From the NCBI GenBank assembly GCA_025362915.1, contig JANYEU010000051.1:1-8394 (forward strand): a stretch of 8,394 bases of DNA, in the 5' to 3' direction. This document shows positions 1 through 4,886 of the stretch, piece by piece (positions within the stretch are counted from its first letter, which is position 1; the number at the start of each line of letters is the position of its first letter). Position numbers and translations under genes: made by a program. The DNA comes from Chitinophagaceae bacterium (lineage in GTDB: Bacteria; Bacteroidota; Bacteroidia; Chitinophagales; Chitinophagaceae). The notes beneath the pieces are model-generated. The model worked only from the letters and a program-made list of their open reading frames with translations, was not told where the DNA came from and made no database searches.

Positions 1-2
1 CT

Positions 3-158
3 TTTGAAGCTGGTATACCTCGCTTCAAGGAGGATCGAGCAAAAATGGACAAGACCACTAAAAAACTGGGAAATGACCATTCAACAATTAAGCATTATGT
101 TTGGCGACAGGATGCCGAAACTTTGCTAAAAAATTTTCGCCGCCTTTCCTTCTTTTAG
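3..158 (+). CDS. C-terminal fragment of an unrecognised protein
   Basis: An open frame enters from the left edge and ends at TAG 156-158, giving about 51 residues. The peptide is rich in Lys, Asp, Glu and Arg and contains the stretches KKLGNDHSTIKHYVWRQD and LLKNFRRLSFF before the stop. Its composition looks like a real soluble C-terminus, but the open length is too short to prove coding. I do not recognise the family. A tyrosine-recombinase C-terminus was considered because of the LG..HSTIKHY string, but the expected GH(x4)T(x2)Y spacing is absent. The last eight codons and the stop lie in the left arm of the palindrome at 135-192, so the 3' end of the gene and the hairpin are the same DNA. 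The gene is truncated by the window edge. Confidence 0.4.
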   Translation, partial: FEAGIPRFKEDRAKMDKTTKKLGNDHSTIKHYVWRQDAETLLKNFRRLSFF

Positions 159-192
159 GGCCATGGCCCTAAAAGAAGGAAAGGGGGCGAAA
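135..192. repeat. 58-bp near-perfect palindrome at the gene end
   Basis: Positions 143-184 are a perfect 42-bp palindrome with no spacer, centred on CCATGG (161-166). After one mismatch pair (G142/G185) the symmetry continues to 135 and 192 (TTTCGCC against GGCGAAA). In RNA this would be a stem of about 28 bp with a minimal loop. A second, competing hairpin lies at 184-197: GGGGC, loop GAAA, GCCCC. The left arm contains the last codons and TAG stop of the preceding frame. No T-run follows, so it is not a classical intrinsic terminator, although a 3'-end RNA stabiliser or processing site is plausible. Just beyond, 197-208 (CAATTGCAATTG) is a separate perfect 12-bp palindrome. Confidence 0.85.
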
Positions 193-356
193 GCCCCAAT
201 TGCAATTGACACAGGTTAAATTACATTCCCGTTTCTTCTTTACCAAATAGTTACTATAACAAAGCAAAAGGAGTAGGAGTAGGATACATCCTTATCAAGC
301 TGATTAAGCCCCTAATTGTTCAATGTAAGTTGTTTATTTAGCAAAGTAGCTCACTT

Positions 357-482
357 ATAAGGCTGACTTAATCATTATTCCAACCTTTATTCTTACAAAT
401 AAGGCTGACTTAATTATTATTCCAACCTTTATTCTTCAAAATAAGGTTGACTTATTTATTATTCCAACCTTTTTAGTGACTG
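357..482. repeat. three tandem copies of a 42-bp unit
   Basis: Copies begin at 357, 399 and 441 with the shared start ATAAGGYTGACTTA, followed by a TTATTATTCC stretch and CAACCTTTAT. The first two copies are nearly identical. The third changes AAGGCTG to AAGGTTG and diverges after 471. Each unit carries an internal inverted repeat, AAGGYTG against CAACCTT, with a spacer of about 15 nt. The third copy makes this stem perfect (AAGGTTG/CAACCTT), whereas copies 1 and 2 have one mismatch. The exact period is four helical turns, so equivalent sites would face the same side of the DNA. Function is unknown. Confidence 0.9.
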
Positions 483-555
483 ATATTGCTAGATAAACGC
501 CTGATTTTGTTAATTCAAGAAGTAAATGAGCCTATTATTAGCTTGATGATGAATT

Positions 556-583
556 ATAATATAACACAATCACATTATATTAT
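556..583. promoter_or_regulatory. AT-rich dyad upstream of the FKBP gene
   Basis: The arms ATAATATAA (556-564) and TTATATTAT (575-583) are perfect 9-bp inverted repeats separated by CACAATCACA. The dyad lies about 25 bp upstream of the candidate -7 box at 610-617, where a regulator could overlap the -33 region. The all-A/T arms make chance symmetry in AT-rich DNA more likely, so an operator role is only an inference. Confidence 0.35.
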
Positions 584-609
584 CGCTTCGTAATTAGAAA
601 ACAGAACCT

Positions 610-617
610 TACTTTCG
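610..617 (+). promoter_or_regulatory. candidate -7 box for the FKBP gene
   Basis: TACTTTCG differs at one base from the Bacteroidota -7 consensus TAnnTTTG and stands 16 bp before the ATG at 634. Transcription would start near 623, leaving a 5' leader of only about 10 nt with no Shine-Dalgarno sequence. No clear TTG is found at the -33 position, so the call rests on the -7 element and its position. Confidence 0.4.
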
Positions 618-633
618 CAAAAAATTATTATAC

Positions 634-1068
634 ATGGGAATCGCAGACAAATTAGCGGGATTAAAAAATGGAAAGAGTGATGCCAACCTAAAAGTAGGAG
701 AAGAGTTTTTGGCAACAAATAAAACTAGACCCGAAGTTTTAGAAACTGTAAGTGGGTTGCAATATGAAGTACTTACAATGGGTACAGGTGCAAAACCAAG
801 TGCAACAAACACCGTAACGTGTCATTATCACGGCACATTGATAGATGGAACAGTGTTTGATAGTAGTGTGCAAAGAGGGCAACCAGCTTCTTTTCCATTG
901 AATAGGGTTATCAGTGGTTGGACAGAAGGATTGCAGTTAATGCCTGCTGGCAGTAAGTTCAGATTCTTTTTGCATCCTTCCCTTGCTTATGGCGACAGAC
1001 AAGTAAGTGCCCAAATAGGTGCAAACAGTACCTTAATATTTGATGTGGAACTGATTGATTTTAAATAA
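634..1068 (+). CDS. FKBP-type peptidyl-prolyl cis-trans isomerase
   Basis: This 144-residue protein catalyses cis-trans isomerisation of Xaa-Pro bonds during protein folding. Residues 17-48 match the linker before the catalytic domain in FkpA/FklB (MIP-type) proteins (GEEFLATNK, then SGLQYEVL). Residues 49-144 are the FKBP domain, with VTCHYHGTLIDGTVFDSS at 61-78 (active-site Phe75 and Asp76), RGQPASFPLNRVISGW at 81-96 (Val92, Ile93, Trp96), LAYG at 117-120 (Tyr119), and a closing FDVELIDF strand. The usual IP before LAYG is replaced by HPS. There is no signal peptide and only a short N-terminal arm, so a cytoplasmic enzyme is expected, unlike periplasmic FkpA. The start is supported by the -7 box 16 bp upstream. 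The gene converges on the cytochrome gene and shares a terminator with it. Family assignment is firm; the physiological substrate is unknown. Confidence 0.95.
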   Translation: MGIADKLAGLKNGKSDANLKVGEEFLATNKTRPEVLETVSGLQYEVLTMGTGAKPSATNTVTCHYHGTLIDGTVFDSSVQRGQPASFPLNRVISGWTEGLQLMPAGSKFRFFLHPSLAYGDRQVSAQIGANSTLIFDVELIDFK

Positions 1069-1133
1069 GGTCTAGTAGATAGTTGAAAGTCAGAAGTGGA
1101 AAGTGATTGGAGAATCTATTGATGATATCAAAG

Positions 1134-1182
1134 AGAAAGCCTTGCAGTAAACAAGTTTAATGTTTTAACTGCAAGGCTTTCT
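1134..1182. terminator. bidirectional intrinsic terminator
   Basis: The arms AGAAAGCCTTGCAGT (1134-1148) and ACTGCAAGGCTTTCT (1168-1182) form a perfect 15-bp stem around a 19-nt loop that can pair further (AAAC with GTTT). The outer A/T pairs supply a T-rich tail on each strand: TTTCTTATT to the right and TTTCTCTTT to the left. It lies between two convergent genes, 65 bp after the prolyl isomerase stop and 70 bp beyond the cytochrome stop, so it probably ends both transcripts. Confidence 0.85.
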
Positions 1183-1211
1183 TATTAAATTAATAGTTGT
1201 TCCATACGATG

Positions 1212-1252
1212 ACTAACAACTAATCACTGATAACTAACCACTAAAAGTAGTA
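1212..1252. repeat. degenerate ACTAAC-type repeat phrase after a stop codon
   Basis: The plus strand reads as short variations on ACTAACAACTAATCACT, TAACTAACCACT and similar, running directly up to the stop codon of the cytochrome gene (minus strand). Near-identical phrases (CACTAACAACT, CTAATCACT) occur at 4857-4890. On the coding strand this is a G/T-rich run (TTAGTGGTTAGT) right after the stop. Function is unknown. Confidence 0.6.
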
Positions 1253-1684
1253 CTATCTAGTTCCTACTGCCGGTGCATCTGGTTTTGCTTTTCCGCGATG
1301 ACATGTATTACACGTTACAATTTGCAATGCTGTAGAATCACTTGATGGGTGTGTGATGGAATGGATGTATTTGTCATTCATTTCATTCGTCATCAAAATC
1401 ATTTTACGGGTAACATCTTTTATCGGGTTGGCATCGCTTCCCATATCCATCTTCTTAGGGTTCTTTTCAGAATGGGCATGGCAATAACTACATTTTACAT
1501 TTAATGCCGCCTTATAATAATCCATTAGATGATCAAGGCTATCGTGACTTATATCTTTTGGCAATACTTTTAGATTCCTTTCTTTCGGCTGTTCTGAAGT
1601 AGGAGTGATAGCTGCAATGCTACCATAAGTTACGGCTACAATCAATGCAAGAATAGCGTATTTGTTTCTATTTGTCTTCATCAT
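1253..1684 (-). CDS. di-haem c-type cytochrome, reaction-centre cytochrome-like
   Basis: This is a 143-residue exported electron carrier. Residues 8-26 form a hydrophobic signal or anchor segment after a basic start (KTNRNK), so the mature part lies in the periplasm. Two haem-c attachment motifs are present, CSYCH at 65-69 and CNTCH at 125-129. Between them is a Met-rich helix (KMILMTNEMN, 94-103) that could supply distal Met ligands. The order NLKVLPKDI, CxxCH, Met-rich helix, CNTCHRGK resembles the photosynthetic reaction-centre cytochrome c subunit family, of which many non-photosynthetic Bacteroidota carry short homologues. Such proteins are often annotated from this similarity, and no photosynthesis gene is nearby, so photosynthesis should not be inferred. 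A second ATG follows directly (MM), so the start is uncertain by one codon. A 13-bp inverted repeat lies 8 bp upstream of the start. The redox partner is unknown. Confidence 0.9.
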   Translation of the reverse strand: MMKTNRNKYAILALIVAVTYGSIAAITPTSEQPKERNLKVLPKDISHDSLDHLMDYYKAALNVKCSYCHAHSEKNPKKMDMGSDANPIKDVTRKMILMTNEMNDKYIHSITHPSSDSTALQIVTCNTCHRGKAKPDAPAVGTR

Positions 1685-1692
1685 GGGTGCTT

Positions 1693-1734
1693 ATTTTAGA
1701 ATGGAAAAATAAAGTGAAATATCCATTCTAAAAT
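1693..1734. repeat. 13-bp inverted repeat before the cytochrome start
   Basis: The arms ATTTTAGAATGGA (1693-1705) and TCCATTCTAAAAT (1722-1734) are perfectly complementary across a 16-nt spacer. On the minus strand the hairpin ends 8 nt before the cytochrome ATG and starts about 50 nt after the stop of the upstream gene. It could be a transcription-factor operator, a 5'-leader hairpin that limits ribosome access, or a weak terminator for the upstream gene. The absence of a GC-rich stem argues against strong termination. Confidence 0.7.
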
Positions 1735-1784
1735 GTGTATTCGGTAAAAAGGTGTTTTTAATACTCGTTCTGGTTCTGCGGAGG

Positions 1785-2819
1785 TCATTGCGACTGTTGC
1801 TTTTTCTTACCACCAATAGGCTTAGTAGATTTATTTTCTTCCTTATCCTCTTCTATTTGTAGTTTCTTGTTCTTCTTAATCAGTTCATCAAGCTTTTGCT
1901 GGTTCACATTGCCAGCATCATCCAGTATGGCATTATCTATTGGGGCTTCTCCATTAACAAGTACCTGAGAAGGTAATTTGTTAGTGTGTTCCCATTTATT
2001 GTTTGTCCACTTAAAAGCTTCATAGCTGCCATCTGGCACATACGTGTAAAGGTTCTCCGGTTCGTTTTCTTCACTGATTAGATGATCGTATATAAGCATA
2101 TCCATTTCCCTGTCATAAGAAAACTTTAGCCTTGCTTCTTTTTTATATTCTATACTGTAACGGAGTACGGGTTTTCTGTTCTTTACTGTATCCCGTGCAG
2201 GCAATTCAAACTTAAAATAATCACCACCAAAATGCGGAATACCTTCCTCATCAAAGGTTAGTATATCCATCCATTTTTTATTGCTGCGAGGGCCATTCTC
2301 ATCAAAGCCAAGCAGTGTGTAAACATTCTTGTTTCCGTCCTTATCCAATAATATCTTATAATAAATGGCACCTATCCAGTTGTTTGCATCCCTGATTGAA
2401 TCATTGGGCGCATTAGTGAAAGAGGAGGCATCAAACAGCGGAAACAACTTTAAACTACCATCCTTTGTGTGCATCTGTATGGCACCACGCTGACGATAAT
2501 AGGTATAGTCTTTCATCATCTGCCAAGTAAATATCCTAAAACTGCTATCGGGGGCATATAGTTTAGAAACAGTCTTGATTGAATCGAATGGATAAGCAAA
2601 AGAGTTCTTCACCTTCAATGCTTGAACCAGACCCCGTGTGAAAATACTGTCTGCCACAAAGCGGAGATACCAATGTTTGGCATTAATCATATCCTCCGCA
2701 AAGGGTATAAGTTTCGCTTCCCGCTGCTTTAGTTCTGTTTTGCTATTCAACTTGGCAGGTTGAGAGATTGCTGTGCCAATAAAACCTATCAATAATATGT
2801 AAATCAGTAGCTGTTTCAT
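1785..2819 (-). CDS. secreted Bacteroidota protein of unknown function
   Basis: The 344-residue product begins with a typical signal peptide (MKQLLIYILLIGFIGTAISQ, cleavage probable near residues 19-20), so it is exported. The frame is open to an ATG at 2858, which would add 13 residues. I chose the ATG at 2819 because the signal peptide then starts at the N-terminus and because a perfect -7 box (2838-2845) lies inside the longer version. The mid-region contains WIGAIYYKILLD, VYTLLGFDENGPRSNKKWMDIL and FDEEGIPHFGG, which resemble an uncharacterised secreted family I associate with Bacteroidota. No catalytic motif is evident. The last 50 or so residues are Lys/Glu/Gln-rich and probably disordered (KLDELIKKNKKLQIEEDKEE, then a GGKKKQQ tail). 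The gene lies 84 bp beyond gmhB on the same strand but appears to have its own promoter. Confidence 0.8.
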   Translation of the reverse strand: MKQLLIYILLIGFIGTAISQPAKLNSKTELKQREAKLIPFAEDMINAKHWYLRFVADSIFTRGLVQALKVKNSFAYPFDSIKTVSKLYAPDSSFRIFTWQMMKDYTYYRQRGAIQMHTKDGSLKLFPLFDASSFTNAPNDSIRDANNWIGAIYYKILLDKDGNKNVYTLLGFDENGPRSNKKWMDILTFDEEGIPHFGGDYFKFELPARDTVKNRKPVLRYSIEYKKEARLKFSYDREMDMLIYDHLISEENEPENLYTYVPDGSYEAFKWTNNKWEHTNKLPSQVLVNGEAPIDNAILDDAGNVNQQKLDELIKKNKKLQIEEDKEENKSTKPIGGKKKQQSQ

Positions 2820-2837
2820 TCTATGGTTGAATTGAAA

Positions 2838-2845
2838 CAAAGTTA
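2838..2845 (-). promoter_or_regulatory. -7 promoter box of the secreted-protein gene
   Basis: On the minus strand 2845-2838 reads TAACTTTG, an exact match to the Bacteroidota -7 consensus TAnnTTTG. Transcription would begin near 2832, about 12 nt before the ATG at 2819. No good TTG is seen at the usual -33 spacing; that region is instead occupied by the dyad at 2852-2876. The box lies downstream of the alternative ATG at 2858, which argues against that start. Confidence 0.6.
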
Positions 2846-2851
2846 ATAGGC

Positions 2852-2876
2852 TGCGCAATCGAAAATAGATTGCACA
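2852..2876. promoter_or_regulatory. dyad between gmhB and the secreted-protein gene
   Basis: The arms TGCGCAATC (2852-2860) and GATTGCACA (2868-2876) pair over nine positions with one G/T wobble around a 7-nt loop (GAAAATA). The dyad begins 28 bp past the gmhB stop on the minus strand and covers roughly -20 to -44 of the predicted downstream promoter. It may be an operator or a weak terminator of the heptose operon. No T-run follows on the minus strand, which favours the operator reading. Confidence 0.45.
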
Positions 2877-2903
2877 CTATGATTCTACAATTTTAGGGAT
2901 TAA

Positions 2904-3452
2904 TTATAAAGCTTTAGCAAAAGCAAGCAAGTCATCAAACCTAAAATCTATGCTAGGATGCGGGAAAGGTGTTTCTGGATTGGTGGTAGCTACAAATACA
3001 GTATTGATGCCCGCATTACGTCCAAAGTTCATATCGCTGAGTTTGTTGCCTACCATGATGCTTTTACTGAAATCTATTGTCGGGAAATCCTTATTAGCCT
3101 GAAATGCCATGCCGGGGTTAGGCTTTCTATTAGGTGAGTTATCTTCCAAATCAGAACAATAATATATCTTATCCACCCTTCCTTGATTGGCTACTATGTT
3201 CTCCAACATGTTGTTATGGATAGTATCCAAATCGTCTTTGGTCATCAAGCCCTTGCCAACACCTTTCTGATTGGTAACCATTACCGTAACACCAAATTTC
3301 TCATTCAGTATTGCCATTGCTTCGAATACGCCATCATAGAAGTTGAACTCGTCCCAATTGAGTATATAGTTGGCTTTCTTTTCGTGGTTTATCACACCAT
3401 CACGATCTATGAATAGTGTCCAGGTTTTATCAATATCTTTAAAATCAATCAT
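2904..3452 (-). CDS. gmhB: D-glycero-D-manno-heptose 1,7-bisphosphate 7-phosphatase (GmhB-like, HAD IIIA)
   Basis: A 182-residue HAD-superfamily phosphatase. In this pathway it removes the C7 phosphate of heptose 1,7-bisphosphate in the cytoplasm to give the 1-phosphate. Motif I is FIDRDGV (nucleophile Asp16, acid/base Asp18), motif II is TNQ at 60-62, motif III is RKPNPGM at 109-115 (Lys110), and motif IV is MVGNKLSDM at 133-141. Two features are odd. Motif IV has Asn136 where E. coli GmhB has Asp (VGDK), leaving Asp140 as the acidic residue. Also, the zinc loop before RKP, which in E. coli GmhB carries several Cys and a His, is reduced to YYCSDLEDNSPN with one Cys. It is therefore probably a zinc-free variant. 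It is the last gene of the four-gene heptose operon, 88 bp after hddC, and that context supports the substrate. Anomer preference cannot be read from sequence. Confidence 0.88.
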   Translation of the reverse strand: MIDFKDIDKTWTLFIDRDGVINHEKKANYILNWDEFNFYDGVFEAMAILNEKFGVTVMVTNQKGVGKGLMTKDDLDTIHNNMLENIVANQGRVDKIYYCSDLEDNSPNRKPNPGMAFQANKDFPTIDFSKSIMVGNKLSDMNFGRNAGINTVFVATTNPETPFPHPSIDFRFDDLLAFAKAL

Positions 3453-3540
3453 AGAGTAGTAAGTGTTAGGTTGTAGGTAATAAGTATTTGGTAATTAATA
3501 GTTCCAGTTAAATAACTTAATGTCTATCACTTACAACTTA
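3453..3540. repeat. hddC-gmhB gap with degenerate repeat phrases
   Basis: This 88-bp gap inside the operon is built of related short phrases in both orientations: AGTAAGTGTTAGGTTGTAGG and GTAATAAGTA on the left, and CACTTACAACTTATTACTT on the right, which runs into the hddC stop codon. TAATAAGT and ACTTATTA can pair. The phrases resemble those after the hddA and cytochrome stops. Confidence 0.5.
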
Positions 3541-4236
3541 TTACTTGTCTTTAAAATCCTTATGCGCCTGTAAATAATCTTGAGGAATGCCAATGTCAAT
3601 AAAGTAAGCATCTTGTACCAGTCCGCTCATCTTTCTTTGTTGGTAGAGTGCTTCCATGTAATCCTTTTCAAAAGAAAACTTCTGTGGCAATGATTCAGCA
3701 AGGAAGTTAGCTACATTCAGGACATATAGCCCGCCATTAATCAATCCCTCCTTATAATATTGTTTCTCCTTAAAGGATGCAATGCTATTATCCTCATTCA
3801 GTTCCACCACGCCATATCTTTCACAGTCTTGCATGGGTTTTAATGAAAGTGTACAATCGGCATTTGCTTCAGTATGTCTTGCCAATAATGCAGCAAGGTT
3901 TACATCAAACAATGTATCGCCATTGGTTACAAAAACATGCCGCTCTGTAGCCTTTGTGCAGGACAAATAAATGCCGCCACCCGTGCCCAATGGTTCTTCC
4001 TCTACTGCAAACTGTACTTGCAGCGTGGGGTAATATTCAGCCACATAATCTATAATAGCTTCCTTCATATAGCCAAGCGATAGTATAAATTTCTCCACGC
4101 CTTGCTTTTGCAGGTAATCTATCACGTAGCCTATAAATGGTTTGCCATTTACGGGTGCCATACATTTGGGTAAGTCTGGCACGGCACTGCGCAATCGAGT
4201 ACCCAGTCCGCCAGCAAGTATTATTGCTTCTTTCAT
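3541..4236 (-). CDS. hddC: D-glycero-alpha-D-manno-heptose 1-phosphate guanylyltransferase (HddC)
   Basis: A 231-residue sugar-nucleotide transferase that joins heptose 1-phosphate with GTP to make GDP-heptose and pyrophosphate. The N-terminal nucleotide-binding signature is AGGLGTRL at 8-15, followed by PK at 23-24. PLGTGGG lies at 82-88, the metal-binding NGD at 105-107, and a late acidic site in FIDIGIPQDY at 212-221. The overall pattern (LPKCMAPVNGKPF, then EPLGTGGG, then TNGDTLFD) fits HddC better than glucose-1-phosphate thymidylyltransferases. A frame starting at TTG 4245 would overlap gmhA by 8 bp. I prefer the ATG at 4236, which begins one base after the gmhA TAA and puts the MKEAIILAGG start at the N-terminus. 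The 1-nt spacing suggests translational coupling. GTP rather than another nucleotide is inferred from family and from HddA beside it. Confidence 0.9.
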   Translation of the reverse strand: MKEAIILAGGLGTRLRSAVPDLPKCMAPVNGKPFIGYVIDYLQKQGVEKFILSLGYMKEAIIDYVAEYYPTLQVQFAVEEEPLGTGGGIYLSCTKATERHVFVTNGDTLFDVNLAALLARHTEANADCTLSLKPMQDCERYGVVELNEDNSIASFKEKQYYKEGLINGGLYVLNVANFLAESLPQKFSFEKDYMEALYQQRKMSGLVQDAYFIDIGIPQDYLQAHKDFKDK

Positions 4237-4237
4237 T

Positions 4238-4813
4238 TTATCCAAACACTTTTTCTTCCACCAGTTCGCAAATGATATGTCCTAACAATATGTGGCTTTC
4301 CTGTATTCTCGGGGTGATGGTGGAGGGTACATTAAACAGGTAATCGCTCAATGCTTTCATGTCGCCACCAGTTTCTCCCGTTAGTCCAATGGTTACAATC
4401 CCCCTTTCTCTTGCCACTTCAAAAGCCTTTATAATGTTTACAGAATTGCCCGAAGTACTAAAACCAAGTATCACATCTCCTTTAAAACCAATGCCATCCA
4501 GCAGACGGGCATATATCACATCATAGCTATAATCGTTTGCCACAGCAGTCAGGTACGATGTGTTGCAATGCAAAGCTTCGGCCGGCAATGCGCGCCTGTT
4601 TTTATAAAACCTACCGCTAAACTCAGCAGCCAAGTGTTGCGCATCGGCAGCACTGCCACCATTACCACAAAACAGTACCTTATTGCCCGCCGCAAACGCA
4701 TCGCTTATCACCTGCACCACCGTATCCAGTGTTTGCAGTATGGTTTCATCCTGCAATATCTTTTCCTTCACACTGATAGAAGAAGCTATCAGTTCCTTAA
4801 TCTTATTATTCAT
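4238..4813 (-). CDS. gmhA: sedoheptulose 7-phosphate isomerase (GmhA)
   Basis: A 191-residue SIS-domain isomerase that converts sedoheptulose 7-phosphate into D-glycero-D-manno-heptose 7-phosphate, the first committed step of heptose synthesis, in the cytoplasm. The length matches E. coli GmhA (192). The signature GNGGSAADAQHLAAEFSGRF spans 50-69 and includes His60 and catalytic Glu64. The phosphate-binding STSGNS is at 119-124. The C-terminal helix QESHILLGHIICE contains Gln171 and His179, corresponding to the metal-binding and catalytic residues of E. coli. All key residues are present. The start ATG has no Shine-Dalgarno site, as usual in this group. The gene is second in the operon, 73 bp after hddA, and its stop lies one base before the hddC start. 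Confidence 0.95.
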   Translation of the reverse strand: MNNKIKELIASSISVKEKILQDETILQTLDTVVQVISDAFAAGNKVLFCGNGGSAADAQHLAAEFSGRFYKNRRALPAEALHCNTSYLTAVANDYSYDVIYARLLDGIGFKGDVILGFSTSGNSVNIIKAFEVARERGIVTIGLTGETGGDMKALSDYLFNVPSTITPRIQESHILLGHIICELVEEKVFG

Positions 4814-4886
4814 CTAAATCAATTACTAATTAACAATTACGAATTACGACCACTTTCACTAACAACTTACCACTAATCACTAACAA
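4814..4886. repeat. hddA-gmhA gap with degenerate repeat phrases
   Basis: The 73-bp gap inside the operon consists of two blocks of repeated phrases. The right block is CACTAACAACTTACCACT followed by AATCACTAACAACT, running into the hddA stop. The left block is built on AATTACTAATTAAC and AATTACGAATTACG. The right block shares CACTAACAACT and CTAATCACT with the gap after the cytochrome gene at 1212-1252. Confidence 0.65.

Larger units (their letters stand above)
193..633. other. non-coding region with repeats
   Basis: No reading frame of credible length or composition is seen on either strand. From 193 to 356 the DNA is AT-rich with no recognised element apart from the 12-bp palindrome at 197-208 and a short GGAGTA duplication near 271-283. 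From 357 to 482 lie three 42-bp tandem repeats. Positions 483-555 are featureless. Positions 556-583 hold a dyad, and a candidate promoter precedes the prolyl isomerase gene. Confidence 0.6.

Noticed and set aside
3..158. Tyrosine recombinase C-terminus from the LG..HSTIKHY string
   Set aside because: The conserved spacing of the catalytic Tyr box and preceding Arg/His is absent, and no attachment site is seen.
357..482. CRISPR array or iteron origin
   Set aside because: The 42-bp copies abut with no spacers, and no replication initiator gene is nearby.
1253..1684. Evidence for a photosynthetic organism
   Set aside because: Short reaction-centre-cytochrome-like proteins are widespread in non-photosynthetic Bacteroidota and no other photosynthesis gene is present.
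2820..2858. 13-residue N-terminal extension of the secreted protein
   Set aside because: It would place a perfect -7 promoter box inside the coding region and push the signal peptide away from the N-terminus.
4238..4245. TTG start of hddC overlapping gmhA
   Set aside because: An ATG three codons downstream directly precedes the conserved KEAIILAGG start and lies one base after the gmhA stop.
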